Of a stretch of DNA of 64,000 nucleotides, positions 44,038 through 56,956 are shown piece by piece. Made by a program: the position numbers and the translations under genes. This DNA comes from Athripsodes cinereus (Eukaryota > Arthropoda > Insecta > Trichoptera > Leptoceridae), in assembly GCA_947579605.1 (NCBI GenBank), contig OX388309.1, positions 20,775,071 to 20,839,070 on the forward strand. Direction: 5' to 3'. Numbering within the stretch: position 1 is the first letter of the stretch; each line of letters opens with the position of its first letter. Below the pieces are notes generated by a model, which was not told the DNA's origin, made no database searches, and saw nothing but the letters and a program-made list of their open reading frames with translations.

Positions 44038-46849
44038 TATATTAATCAAAAATTTATCGGTAAACGAAAAATAAAATACCTTCATTGCAAAATTAAATCT
44101 TTCGCTCGTACTCATACAAGTAGAATAATGGGATTCAGTGAATGTTTGCAACAGTTAAAACGATAAAGTAAATAATAAAGATAGGTACGGTGCAGATAAA
44201 GCCAATTAGGGATTCTGGCTAAAATACTTAAGGCACAGCTAGAACACATTACATGCAGTATACTGTACTAGTGAGTGAGTAGTGAATACCCTCTATAATA
44301 TTATCATCGGTTAGTCTGCTTCTAATTTGATGAATGATGTTAGCGCACTGTTGTAGATATATATGTGAGTGAAGTTAGAGACAGCATGAGTAGGGGATGG
44401 ATGAATGTCATGTCTGAACGACCATGAAAAGGACAGATATCCTGTTAGTGCCCCTTTTAATTAATTGCAAGGGGATGATTATCAAAATCTCTCCCCCGTT
44501 AACATAAAAAATTTGTATGACAAGTGGTTTTTACATACACAATATATCCAATGCAACTATTATAATATCTAGTCAACCCCTAACAATAAATATAAAACAT
44601 AATATCGAACTGACATTACGCAAAATGTAAAAGTATTTAACTAATTAGGTAAACATCTTTTTGTATACATTATTACTTGGTAATATAAACATTAGGACAT
44701 CTGGTGGTTCTGTTATTTCAATATGCACTAAAATAGTGAGATAATAAATAAAGTATTTTGGATTTTGCCTCGCGTAACAATGAAAAAAGTCAAAATAAAC
44801 AACCACTATAAGCTTATTGGTTGAGTTTAAAAATCAGTTCACTTCACTGATAAACATGTTTTAGAAGTAGGTACTTATGTCATATTTCCAGATTTGGTCT
44901 GGATAGAAAAAATTCATTAAACGTTAAGTACATTGATAGTAAAAATTCAGTGAACGTTCAATCAATGAGGAGAATAGTTGATTTTCGTTATAAAATATGA
45001 GAATTCATGAAAACTATCATAGCTAAGCATGGTGTGGTAGTTCAATAGGTCTGCCTAATTGTAGTTCAAAAGTTCATAAAAAAAATCACAGGCCGATTAT
45101 GTTACACCATTTCTACATACCTACCTAATTAAAACCATGTTTTCTAATGACAAAACATAAAACCAATAATATTTACATACGAAAGGTTTTCTGTATACAT
45201 ACTTTCTCGTGAAAATGTGGTAAAAGCGAGCCTTCTCCACTCTGAGCGATTGAGCATCAATGGTGTCATATCTTTCGATGACCATTTAACGTATTGATAT
45301 TATAGCTACATAATTGGGTGCTTAGTGAAAAGGTCGTTCAGACTGTGGATATTCTTTTATGTGTAAATTGCAAATGATACCTATTAAATTAGAGCAAAAA
45401 TATTCCTCCTAAAAATGTTTAACCATTGTTATACATCCCATACAATTATCTCATGTATCCATATGCATAAATACTTGTGTACCCCAGTTACTGGTACACT
45501 ACTACATTATTATACGCATTCATCATGGACACTCTGTAGGTCTGTACTTACTTGTTCATGAACTACAACCACTTGACATATTACCCACTTGCATTCCGTG
45601 GAGTGATTGCAGTGGTCAAAGAGCAGCAGATAGTCGCAAGGGAACTCATATTACTTACACATATATTATGATGAAACTCATAATATCATATGTTTGATTG
45701 TATGATTTGTCGTTCTTGTGACAGGTAGTACCTATAGTTTTAGAATATTATATATATTTATTTACTTACATATTTATATTGGGTGCCTTCAGGAATATTA
45801 TATAACTATACCATTAAACACCGTAAAAGGGAAGGATTCTCTTTCACAGGACATAGATCCTGTGACAACAATATTTGGGAATTAGGTATAGGTCTAGACG
45901 ACGCTGGTTATCAATAAGTATTCTTAAAGTCTACTAATCTCGATAATTTTATAGTATTATTACTCATTGAGTGATTAAGATTATTGGATAATAAAATGAC
46001 AAAAACCTACACTAGCTTTCCAACATTAATAGGAATGGTTTTTTTAAAGAAATGTTGAGATAATCATAATTTTATATGTCCTCCCTCATACACAAATTTA
46101 CACCTGTTTATTAGAATAAGGTTTATTTATATTATCGTATATATTATCATAAAAAACGAGTCTGGTTTTCAGTGAACACTATATTTGATGACACACTAAC
46201 GATCATTAAATCTTTTCACTTAAATCAAAGGTATACTCGTATTTACCTTTAGGATCGCTAAATGTGCACCAACGCTCACGTGTTATAAAAAGGAAGAGGG
46301 TTCGTCATAATATTACAAAAATAAAAGAATAAAACTTTTTCTGTAACAGACTTTGAAGTCTTTACATCTACTAATAATAATATTGTATGTTGGTAGTTTT
46401 GTATGAAGATGCAATGGTTTGCTTTGACATCCACATTGGGGTTAGTACAGTACAACACTATACATTTTATTTGTAGAATTGCTTTGATAATGTTAAGTGT
46501 TTTTTGTTTTGTATGGGTATGATAATAATAATATGTACTTAGTCAGATCGTTGTAAAAATACTCTCTCTACTCTTTAATGCACATGTTATAAAAAGTTGA
46601 GTTTTTTATTTGATGTATTCGAATGAAACATACAATAAAAGAAACTGTTTTTAATTGCATGTATGTTTGTACCTTGTATAGAAAGGAGAAATAAACAGTG
46701 TATGCACTTGCACTGGTGAATAAAAATAATTAAATATCGTCCCGATAGCAAAAATGTTCTAAATCATTTTATCCTTTTATAAAGTTAATGGAACGTTAAT
46801 GAAAATTATGTAATTAAGTAATACCTAGTTTTATAATTATTTATAAAAC
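44038..46849. other. A+T-rich intergenic DNA
   Basis: No gene found. A patch at 44370-44515 has mixed composition (gggatggatgaatgtcatgt) and may be an old LINE piece, but I cannot align it. A small perfect hairpin CACAGGA/TCCTGTG lies near 45846-45866. Confidence 0.4.
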
Positions 46850-47029
46850 TAGTTCGTCGGTAACCTGGAGGAAGAGTCTCGGCCTCGTGAACAGGGGGTC
46901 CGTGGTTCGATCCCAGGAGTGCCGGCAAACTCTCCTTTCACGACACAAGCTTTTAGCTTACTGTGAAAGGTGTATGAGGTTGTATTTGGGTTTAAACAAA
47001 ACCCAGATATAAATATCATTAAAAAAAAT
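46850..47029 (+). mobile_element. tRNA-derived SINE
   Basis: Same family as 35474-35657. The head has GGTTCGATCCC (B box) after a diverged A box (taacctggagg), the body has acacaagcttttagcttact and the element ends in A8. No target duplication is clear. Confidence 0.85.
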
Positions 47030-48789
47030 AATCCTTAACTGGTAGTTACTTATATGTGAGAAATACAACAATGGAATACATTCTGGAGATTATATTATTA
47101 ATTAATATTATAGTTAAAAGTGTAAACTACTGAAATATGAAAAAGGTGTATTATTAAATGAAAATTAAAAATAATAATTAAAAGCATTTACTGACACAAT
47201 GATACATACATAAAAATAATGACAATATCCGAGTCCTTTTTTAAGAAAAAAGTTTTGCTTCGTTGTATAATGGATGACTTTGGAGTTAAGCTCTTGAATC
47301 GTCCAGTGGATTGCGGTGGCAAAGAAACTTTTGTAATATTAGTAAAGAATATATTAGATTTTTTGAAATAGATATATTTTTTAATGGCACCTCAGTTTTA
47401 TTTAGAACATAAAAATTTAAATAAACTTTTTTTTTTATCTGAGCTACTTCCGTCTTATAGTTGTTAAGTCTCAAACATACCTAGTATCTATAACATATTT
47501 TATTTTATTAAAATCTTAAATTTCTAAGATGGGATATATAAGTAGCCATTCGATTATTATTATTTTCATCCCTAAAATGTATAAAGGGATGAATGATTAT
47601 TTGTTTCACATGTCCGGGGGTAGGATTTGAACAGCATCCCTCTGCGTATTATTGACACTTCAGTGACCACGTAACCCTCTTATAAGTATGAGCTTAACTC
47701 AGACTCGAGGAGTTGAAATATTATTATGGAGGCCTTCTAACATTTAAAAAGAATCATATATATAAAACATCAAATATATAAAAAAATATATATACAGCAT
47801 TTTACATAGAGCAAAGTCATCAATATTTTGAGACATTGAATCATTAGGTAGTTTGTTTTTTTTTCCTTTTAGTTGTTAATTATACTTTAATTTTCCAAAA
47901 CTGTGAACCGTCCAGTACAGTGAAAATTGGATCTTTTAAAATTTCATTGTTATGTACAACCAATTTTTAATATTAGGTATTCAGGACATTCAGAACGTCT
48001 TATAACTATATCAATTTATAAAATAAGACTGGTACTAGCAGATATGAATATTTTAACTACATTTTAAGGGAAAAAGTCTAAAGAACAAAGACTTTTATCC
48101 GTGTACCAAAATAATTTTGGTAAAAAATTATGCCAATGATAAAATCCAAATAAAACAGGGATTTTTGACCTTATTGTACAGATTTTTCCCTTTGTGTTGA
48201 AAAAAGAAAAGATACTGAAAAAAAAAGAAAGAATATATTTTGATTTTACATTGTTGCTGATTATAACCTTTAGAGTATGTTTTAATCTATGTAAATTGTG
48301 TTTCTATTTTGCTCTTTTACATAACAAATCCATTAAAACAAATTATTCTACGTATCAGTACAAAACAAAAATATTTTCTTAGGAGTTAAGAATTAAGCGA
48401 GCTTACTTTAAAAGACTGTGAATTTAACATCTGGCGATGAAATTTTACAAAGTTTTCCTGCAAAAGCGAGACATAAGATATGTTTTAGAAGTTTGTAAGA
48501 GCAACGGAGAAGTTTTAAAATAATACTTAAAAGTGTTAATTTTGAATAGAAAACTCAACTTGTAAAAGACAAAATTGTTTCTCTGTTGCGAGGATTTTTC
48601 ACACGTCATGTCAAGATTAAAATAAATAAGATTAAGAAGGTTTGATCTCAACGAAATATCCCACGAGGTGGTTACTAATGAGAATATGAGAAGAGTGAAT
48701 CCATAGATATTTTAGAAAAATTGCACAACCATTGCATGCATTACGGAGCATTATTAGTATTAAGGAGCACACAAAAAACGAAATGTTTC
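47030..48789. other. A+T-rich intergenic DNA
   Basis: No gene found. On the minus strand, 47620-47690 reads like a worn tRNA head (ggttacgtggtcactgaag, then gttcaaatcc), possibly a different old SINE. This is weak. Confidence 0.4.
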
Positions 48790-49010
48790 CAGGCAGTTAT
48801 CTTCTTCTTCTTTACGTGTCTTGTCGGGTCCTCAGGAAGATCACCTGGGAGAATACTTTTCTGTTCTGGCACGAAACAGCTCCTCCACACCTCTCATCCC
48901 GGTCCACTGTCGAATGTTTTGAAGCCAGGATAGCAGCTTTCTTCCAACCTATCTACAGCCCTCAATCTTCTCTTCGATGACCAGCTGTAGGATGGCATAT
49001 ATTTTTGCTT
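48790..49010 (-). pseudogene. LINE C-terminal coding remnant
   Basis: Minus-strand translation gives pieces such as KIYAILQLVIEEKIEG, then SWLQNIRQWTG and ELFRARTEKY, broken by stops. This is the arrangement at the C-terminus of insect non-LTR reverse transcriptase proteins, after the endonuclease/RT part. It has no start, and the frame is broken. Confidence 0.65.
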
Positions 49011-49569
49011 TCATTATGGGATCAAAATATGAAGTTTGAAGGCAGCTATATGTAAGTAAACTAATTCGTTGAAAATATATATATTTCTGCAACTAATCTC
49101 GTATTTCTAAAAAACATTTTTTTTTTCCAATAAACACTCATCGATATGATATTCTCAGTCATAAAATAGCAAAAATTTTACTAGCGAAAAGATAACTTAC
49201 TTGTATACCAAAGCACTTGGAGTATAAGCTTTAAGATGTTTTTCCTGTAAACCCCTGAAATCCGAAAATCGTCGTTTGAGGGGTGAAAGAGTATTTGATT
49301 TAATCTTAAGGAATTATTATTAATATATTCAGGACGCTTTAAAAAACATAGCGAATAATTCAAAAACAACAATATGTTTTTAATTCCTAAAGTAATTAAG
49401 TCCAAAATTTGGGAATACGTATAAATTTAAAATCTCAGATCCTTATTAATTTATGTTAACCATCATAAAAACTCCCAACAGAGGAATAGTAAATGTATAC
49501 TTAGAGAATGTTATGAACAAAGAGATCATCCTCTTCATATTATGTTATATTAATGCATATTTAGGATGA

Positions 49570-49795
49570 GTCATTAACAACTAAGAGAAGATGATGTGAG
49601 AAAGCGCGGACGTCCAAGAACTACGTGGCTTGACCACTTTCTTTCTTAAGGACGGTCGCATGTTATGCATGTATGAGAAGCTGGAGGAATATAGAGGAAG
49701 CGAAAGAAGTATGTAAGGATAGATCAACATGGCGTTCTGTTTTCTCTGCCTACCCCACCTGGGACAAGCGTGAGGGTATAGTGTAGAATAGTAAT
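49570..49795 (+). mobile_element. RTE-type LINE 3' end
   Basis: gaaagcgcggacgtccaaga, then tgtaaggatagatcaacatg and ctgcctaccccacctgggac, ending gcgtgagggtatagtg. It aligns with the last third of 43035-43718. Confidence 0.75.
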
Positions 49796-51178
49796 AGTAG
49801 CATTAACAACTAAATTTTAGATGTTAAATATAATGTATAGTATACCTACGCTAAATTAAACGCAATATCGGTATTTTATATGACATGGGAAATCCATTCA
49901 GAAAACACTGTAGTTGTGGTTAATCCATTATCTCGCATTTGTCGTTGATATCCTCACTATGTTGGAGATGTGACTAGATTGAAAACTTTTATTAGAATGA
50001 AGGACTCACCTAATTTATCAAACTATTATGTTAATTCAGGAGTAGGACAACAAGCGGATATGTTATATTTTGCATTTTTCAATATTGATATTAAATATGA
50101 GTACATAACAGTAAGTCAATTTGCATTTCGCTTTTAGTAGTGCATCTGACAACACTTAAATCTGATGTATAGGGGTGGTTTTTTATCTATCATCTGACTT
50201 TGCACATTCTTCGCTTCACTCAATTTAAATTTAGTTAGTTAGCTGAAACGTTAATGCACTTTTTAGTTTTATTTGCACTCAGAGATTTGGTGTGTATTAT
50301 TTAATTATCATAGATTTAGGCATAGCTTTTAGATGACCGACAAATTTATGAAACATTAAATTTAGTACCTAACGTATGGAATATTTACTTATTTCTCGCA
50401 ATGACTTCCTTGCATATTTACAGTTGTTTATACTTATTATTTCACCACCTGTTTTAAAGCTTTGGTCATAGCTAGCTAGTAATAACAAAAAAACAATAAT
50501 TATATTAAAGTAATAAAACTATTGCATTAAGACAAATCATGAACATTTAATATTCACTGAAGCAGTAATCTATACCTATCTACTGAAAATCTTAAAATAA
50601 CAGATTTATGTATAAATAAACATTGGAATAGTAATTTCATAATGTAAAATACTATATCTATCAGAAGATTTAATAGGTATTAGGGCAGTTAGAATACCTC
50701 ACAGCATGTGCTTCAACGATGATATAATATTTGAGCATGCATTTTGTACAAGTGATTTCGCAAGTGTTATTTGAGTACTTGACGTCAAAATAGTTATTTA
50801 CACTTGACACAAATTCTATTTGTTGCAATTTGTACTCCCTATTACGAATGCACTTTGGCGAATAACATTTATTTTTCATTTCAATTCAAGAGTTTATAAA
50901 TAAAGCGTATAGTTTGCATTATTTATTTTTCGAAAAATTTCCTATGTTATATAATGTATGTTTGTGTGTCGCATGTAGTACCTACCTATATGAATCTTTA
51001 AGTGGATTGTTGGTTGCATGTTCGTTTTTTTTTACTTTTTTGTTTTGCTTTTTTTAAAGCCTGACATCCTGCATACTGCTTGTTTATGGTCAAGATATCT
51101 GTGTATGTTTTATTTTTATTTCTACCTACCAGTTTTGTTTATTTATACCTAATGTTTTTCTTTAATTTAAATTTCAAT
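49796..51178. other. A+T-rich intergenic DNA, nothing recognised
   Basis: No exon, RNA gene or repeat could be supported. Confidence 0.45.
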
Positions 51179-51285
51179 AACCGGGTAGTTGGAAGACATC
51201 GCATTTTAGCGTTATACACGCCCATCGTAAATTGAATGGTACAACTGATATTTTTGTATTGATTTGAAATACTGTAACCAATGTG
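51179..51285 (+). mobile_element. LINE tail, 'gggttagttg' family, diverged
   Basis: ccgggtagttggaagacatc then cgcccatcgtaaattg follow the start of the family copy at 43913, after which similarity fades. Confidence 0.5.
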
Positions 51286-51413
51286 CAGTGAAGAAGAAAA
51301 TAGTAGATTTTCATGAAATGAAGAAGGTACCTTCTTAGACCTCTGTATATATTTTGTGGTTATATTAAGTAAAATTATTATGTTTATAGTGTAGTACCTA
51401 CCTACTTACCTAG

Positions 51414-51590
51414 TCTTTACGTGGTGAACAGACTTTCAACAATCAGAAATTACCTATTATTGCAAGTAGGTATCTTTACGTGGTGAACAGACTTTCAACA
51501 ATCAGACATTACCTATTATTGCAAGTAGGTATCTTTACGTGGTGAACAGACTTTCAACAATCAGACATTACCTATTATTGCAAGTAGGTA
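51414..51590. repeat. 59-bp tandem repeat, three copies
   Basis: Three head-to-tail units of 59 bp, each starting tctttacgtggtgaacagac and ending gcaagtaggta. Units two and three appear identical and unit one differs by one base (agaaatt against agacatt). A minisatellite of recent origin. Confidence 0.95.
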
Positions 51591-52086
51591 TGTTTTTCTT
51601 TAAATTATGTCGTTTTACTGGCTAATTTTACATTGTTGAATATGCGTGTAAGCATAAGGTGTATTTATATGCAATTTTGCACAAGTACCTACGCTTAATT
51701 CTCGTATACGCAAAAGAAGCAATATCTTACTCTGTCATGTTTTTTGTTCAATACATATTTTACTATTTTCTATCTACTTTGACAGAATAAAGAATTAGTT
51801 ACACAGAATGAGAGATTGTTCAACCTGATTTTCTTTTTTTTATCCTTCGATTTGTTTACATGAACTATCAATTTCATTGAAGGCTATCATTCTTCATTTC
51901 TGAAGGACTCGGTGAAAGGAGGGTTGTGAAACGTACCTACACAGCTATACACAGAGGAAGAAAATAATTTACATTCTGTCATTCACCTTACGCAAGCCAC
52001 TTTGTTTTCCCCTGCCGCTGTCACTAACTGTGGATGTATTCACAAAATAAATCAGTTCTACTCCATATTATGAAACAGAATCAGTA

Positions 52087-52250
52087 ACACACATTTTGTT
52101 AGTTTGTTTAATTTATTCATCACTGTAAATTGGTTACAAATTTATAAAAGAAATAACTAATTACGGTTATACAGTTCAATACACAGAATGCGAGTTTATC
52201 TTTACATTACGATATATTGGGTTAGTTGGAAGAAATCGCCCTCTGTAAAT
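52087..52250. mobile_element. LINE tail with inverted 5' part
   Basis: 52087-52200 is the 3' part of the gggttagttg family in minus orientation (ending in gataaactcgca when read inward). 52205-52250 is the family's 5' part (attgggttagttggaagaaa) in plus orientation. The two parts therefore meet head to head, the arrangement left by twin priming. Confidence 0.6.
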
Positions 52251-52686
52251 TGGGTATTTTGATTTCATGATGCTTTGAATTCATTCTATCCTTCTCAATA
52301 AATATGTAGCATTATAACCGAGAGATTAGTGCATACAGAAACAGAAAGTTCCATGTACCTATACCTATTAGGTGTACGGTGTACTACGTAAAATTCTTAC
52401 CATCACATTCAAATAATACTGGCAGAGCCATCTAGTGAAAAGTGTCACAACAAAAGTGTACGTCAATGAATTTATTGAATGTGATTGTAATCTATTTGAA
52501 TTTTAATATCATAAAGACTAATTGATTGCATATTTTATAAACCATAAACGTATTTTATTTACGTATTATTTAGTTAAGTGGTTATCAAATACTTAGGTAT
52601 TAGTTTTACATGTTTGAATATAAACAATACCTAATTATTAGACATTTGGTAGGTACCTAGGTACTTAAAAAACGCAAAAGTCATTT

Positions 52687-53659
52687 ATGTGGTGTTCTCA
52701 CTTTGGCGAATATCGCTAGGGCACCAAAATATCGCCAGCCATTTGAACCGTGTGAACAAAATGACAGCTAGTCTGAAACGATAAAACCAGTAGAAACGAT
52801 ATCGTGTCGAGTTGACCACCTTCCAACTTTCTCGGCCGATTGAACGATTTGCACATGCGCAGATATGCGCGGCATTTATATCTATGGTAAAAGCTTTATA
52901 ACCTATAAATTTTATAATGTTTCCCGCTTCGTGACAGCTGTTATCTTTTTTGTTGGTTTGTGGCGTTTGTTTCCTTAATTAAAAGGCGCCTTATAACCTC
53001 TATTATAACATTTTCGACTAAAAATAAACACTTCGCGATCTCCATCTCGACGCCATTTTATTTATTTATTTATTTATTTATGAAATATACGGCTTGCGCC
53101 TTTTTACAAATAACATGATCAAAAAATAATACAGTCTTCACTTACAAACGACAAATCAATCAACAAAAACAAAAAAAAAATACAAGCTAACACAACTAGG
53201 TAACACTAGTGCTCTATTAATAAATACATAGATACAGGCATATATTCATAGTTTGCTCGGGCACATGGTACTTACCAACCAAACATAGGCATGCAAGTAT
53301 ATAGTTGGGTATCTCTATACATCTTACACTATATCGACCACTGCAAATTCATGTTTTATATACATAGCAAATAGATACATAGGTATGCATAGATATAAAC
53401 ACTATTTAAAAGATTTTGTGTAACTGTTGCCCTGCAGAATAATAATTAATATTATTTGATACCCAACCAGGTGACAACAATTATGTATGACAATGAAAAC
53501 AGTGTCAAAATCAAAGCGCATCTGACAGATCGTTTCTATATCGGTGGACTTGTGTGAACAGGTGTGACGATCAATGGGCGTACGGCGAATTTTGTTTTTT
53601 CGCCTGGCGTTATATTTTGAAATTCGGCTGGCGATATTCGCCAAATGTGAACACCCCAT
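52687..53659. mobile_element. MITE, TGGCGAATATCGC family, copy 2
   Basis: Same element as 3912-4449, with the same ends and a few per cent substitutions. It is enlarged by a nested insertion at 53060-53494. The flanks are TT on the left and TA on the right, so the left target base may have changed. Confidence 0.85.
53060..53494 (-). mobile_element. Retroposon nested in MITE copy 2
   Basis: The uninterrupted copy reads gccattttgaaaacag, whereas here the gccatttt and gaaaacag parts are 435 bp apart. The insert's left edge is (ATTT)5, i.e. an (AAAT)n tail on the minus strand preceded by ggcgcaagccgtatatttca. This marks the 3' end of a non-LTR element. No clear target duplication. Confidence 0.75.
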
Positions 53660-54010
53660 TAGGTAGGTATATTGTGTGTTAGCAACTGACCAATTATCAT
53701 AATGAATCAATGTATTGCACGTAAATCAACCAAATATGTATTTAGATACATACATATTAAACTATTTAATTCATTAATTACATACATTTTTGTTTTGAAG
53801 ACGACTACCTATTACCATAGGTTTACCGTTCATGGTAGAAATTAAAGTAAGGTAAAATACCTACCTAATGTAAAAATTTCAATACTAATCTAGAATTGGC
53901 GGCTGGTGTCGGTAAAACAATACCCGTCTGAGGACCTATCACATAAGTTGAGGTCATCTTTTCTAAACATTAGGTATATGATATAGTTGCATTTGCTAAA
54001 TCTACACAAG

Positions 54011-54178
54011 AAGAGTTCGTCGGTAGCCTGGAGGTAGAGTCTCGGCCTTGTGAACATGGGGTCTGTGGTTCGATACCAGGTGCCGGCAAACTCCCCTTTC
54101 ACGACACAAGCTTTTAGTAGCTTACTGTGAAAGGTGTATAAGGTTGTATTTGGGTTTATAACAAAAACCCAGATATAT

Positions 54179-54215
<37 letters not shown>
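54011..54215 (+). mobile_element. tRNA-derived SINE with long A tail
   Basis: Same family as 35474-35657. The tRNA-like head carries a changed B box (GGTTCGATACC), and an extra tag occurs in the ttttagtagcttact segment. The tail has about 28 A after tatctttttt. AAGAA on both sides may be a short target duplication. The long A run suggests a young insertion. Confidence 0.85.
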
Positions 54216-54217
<2 letters not shown>

Positions 54218-54669
54218 ATGACGTTCGTAATTAAAACTTTAATATCTAGTACTAGTCTACTACCTACCTACTCATTTCTAGAAAAAAAATGTATATAAAA
54301 TGTACCTACGTAGGTATCTACTCCAGATACAACGAGATTCTTGCTTCAGACATCAAAATAAGAGCTGGTGTCACAGCGATGTTTAAATTTATTATTAAAT
54401 AAATAAAATATGCAAAACTAATTAAAGATTTGGCAGAATTTTCATTTTAATCACGTTGTCGTCTCTGTGGCGGTGACACTAACGCCATCTACAGACCTCG
54501 TTCCACGTAACCCTTTTCATATTATTTATTGATGTGTAAATATTACAGTCTGTTCACATGTATGTATGTTTGTATATCATTTTTACTGTAACAGGAAAAG
54601 ATTATTTTATTTACTGAGTGTGTTTTAGATGATAACATTTAACATATTATATTATTTATTCAGATATTC

Positions 54670-54935
54670 TTCTTCTTCTTATGGATTCCTCGCTGCATTA
54701 GGTCGTGCACGTAGACGGAGCCAATATGCGGCAGTGGGTGCCCCCCGTGGGTCTTGAACCAATTTTGACCAGCTCGTTCTGTCAGCAGCAATGCTTTTTG
54801 CATCCTCGTTCTTTAGTCGTCCGTGGAGAAGGTCGGATTCTATGTGCTTCAGCCACGTTTTTCTCGGAGCTAATCTGTTAGTGTTCCACTCCGGTGGTCT
54901 CTGTTTATAGATATTGAAATTTAAATAAGGCAACC
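54670..54935 (-). pseudogene. LINE RT C-terminal remnant
   Basis: An 84-codon minus-strand frame contains APRKTWLKHIESDL, KNEDAKSIAADRTSWSKLV and ends RPNAARNP. W-K-H-I-E-S-D-L followed by A-x-D-R-x-x-W is the usual end of insect LINE reverse transcriptase proteins. The frame is a fragment with no upstream RT in the neighbourhood, so it is not a host gene. Confidence 0.75.
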
Positions 54936-56535
54936 AATGTCTGAAGTGGATAGATCTTCTTAATAATTATAATATTAAATGTTCATTGTTTGAATTACTA
55001 TATAATTATTGAATCTTCTACCTTAGAAAAAGAAGACTACAATGTAAAAATAAACTGCCGATAATTTGCAAAAAAATCATGATATAACAGAGCTATGTAT
55101 AATGTTACTTGTATCGAGGTGTTTCGACTATTTATTTCGCTATTTCTGCGGGTCTGAAATTTGTGAAAACACTGATGTGTACTCAAGTTATCAATTGTGT
55201 TTTGAATCTCTTTTTAATTATTTCTGAATGACGTTGTGTTTAAAGCTAGTATTAGATTTAGTAATTTATTTCACCGCGAGATATTATTCCAGTTGGTAAA
55301 GTAAAATCTGATTTGTAAATTATTATTATGAAAGTTAATAAGTTTTGCATACAAAATTGGAAAAGTGTAGAAAGTGCTGCTGCTTGCTTTTTAGTATTAT
55401 GCAAATTACCTATCTATTTTAAACCTCCACCCCAAGGAAAACGGAGCTAGCAACATACACTCTACTGGTAAAGAAGCTTTATAGAAATTATTATAAACAA
55501 ACTAAGTAACATATGTATTTTTATTTACATAATTTATTTTTCATTAAGTTGAATTTGTCTTGATTTCGGGTGCTTCGCCATAAAGCCAAATGTATATTAT
55601 ATCACCTTGTATTGCGAGGTAAAAACTTAAGTATGAGTAAATTTTATTTTTTAGTACAATGCAAAATGATTTGTGATTGGGTGGCGTTCGGTAGTCAAGT
55701 CATATTTTCACTGTTCTACTGCTTGTACCTACTAATGTTTTACTTACTTACTTTACTTTTCGTATGGCCCGGTGTTGATAAATCTTAGCCCATGTGGGCT
55801 GCGTCGTGTCCTCTATAGTCTTGGCTCCAGTGCTGAGAGCCAGTTCACCGCCTCCGGTCTTACTTTATGGATGTCCTGCAGATCCCCACTGAATTTTTTG
55901 AGATGGCAGTTCTGTACTAATGTTTTCAATTACGGTAACATAAACATTGTACCTCGGTGCTTCATCGAGTCATTAGTCAAGAATAAGAAAGGATCATGGT
56001 AAGGACTATACATAGCCCTTAAAAAATAAACAATTTGACAATACTATCCTTTCCTTTTTAGAATTTTGATGATGTTCTTGTTTTCTGTGAGTATTTTGTA
56101 AAATTGATCCATCAACAGCTATTGACACTATGTTTCAATTATCTGTCTGTAATAATTATTCAACTTTGATTGCACTTCTGACATTTCGCAATATTTACCT
56201 ATCATCATTATAGGTATTTAGTTTAATATGACATCGTGCGCAATTTTAAATTACTGGCTGCATGCAACTACCAACAACGAAATCGAAGTTTAATATTGTT
56301 CTTTAGATTCCAACTGGATTAAACAGAGAACATAGCGATCTAAGTGGAATCTCATGGAATCTAACTGGAATCTGTTACTAAGGTTCCCTATTTTCATTTG
56401 TGTCCGGTGTTAGAAAATCAGTGTTGTTAAAGTTACCAAACTGATACCGGAATAGGGTTAATAACCTATGAATCATTTATGTAGATTCTTATCACTTATT
56501 TCATAAATTACATAAGTTATAGGTAAGATTTCGTA
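54936..56535. other. A+T-rich DNA with a possible transposon scrap
   Basis: No gene found. 55770-56000 has mixed composition. Its minus strand carries an open run LQDIHKVRPEAVNWLSALEP that looks like coding sequence of unknown origin, possibly LINE. Confidence 0.4.
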
Positions 56536-56543
56536 GAATATAT

Positions 56544-56948
56544 TAGTGATGTAACGAATGTGTGATTTTGGATATTCGCGAATGCGAATGCGAATATTTG
56601 TTACCGACATTCGCGAATGCGAATAGCGAATATTGACTTGCTTAGATTTCTACAATACTGCTCAATCATTAAGATTTCTACCCCCCGTCGCCGAATTTTT
56701 AAAATGGTATAGGAATTAAAAATATTTCAAAACTCCTCGGTTTTCTTAAAGAAAATTTTCTTGCAGTATATTTTTCTACAATGTACCGGGTAAGTATCCG
56801 GTACTTTTACCAAATATCCGATACTTTATTACCGAAATAATATTCGCAAAACATTCGCATATTTTTTTGCGAATACGAATGCGAATACTTTGAAATATGG
56901 GAATATTCGCGAATGCGAATGCGAATACGAATATTCGTTACATCATTA
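56544..56948. mobile_element. hAT-type MITE with 8-bp target duplication
   Basis: 405 bp flanked by GAATATAT on both sides (56536-56543, 56949-56956). The inverted ends are TAGTGATGTAACGAAT and TAATGATGTAACGAAT. Inside each end are repeats of gcgaatgcgaata in opposite orientations. The 8-bp duplication and TA-R-TG-type ends fit the hAT superfamily. No transposase is present. Confidence 0.9.
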
Positions 56949-56956
56949 GAATATAT

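Noticed and set aside
51414..51590. CRISPR-like array
   Set aside because: The repeat is contiguous with no variable spacers, and the DNA is eukaryotic.
54679..54933. Host gene coding for an 84-residue protein
   Set aside because: The sequence is the usual C-terminal end of LINE reverse transcriptase proteins and lacks the rest of a gene.
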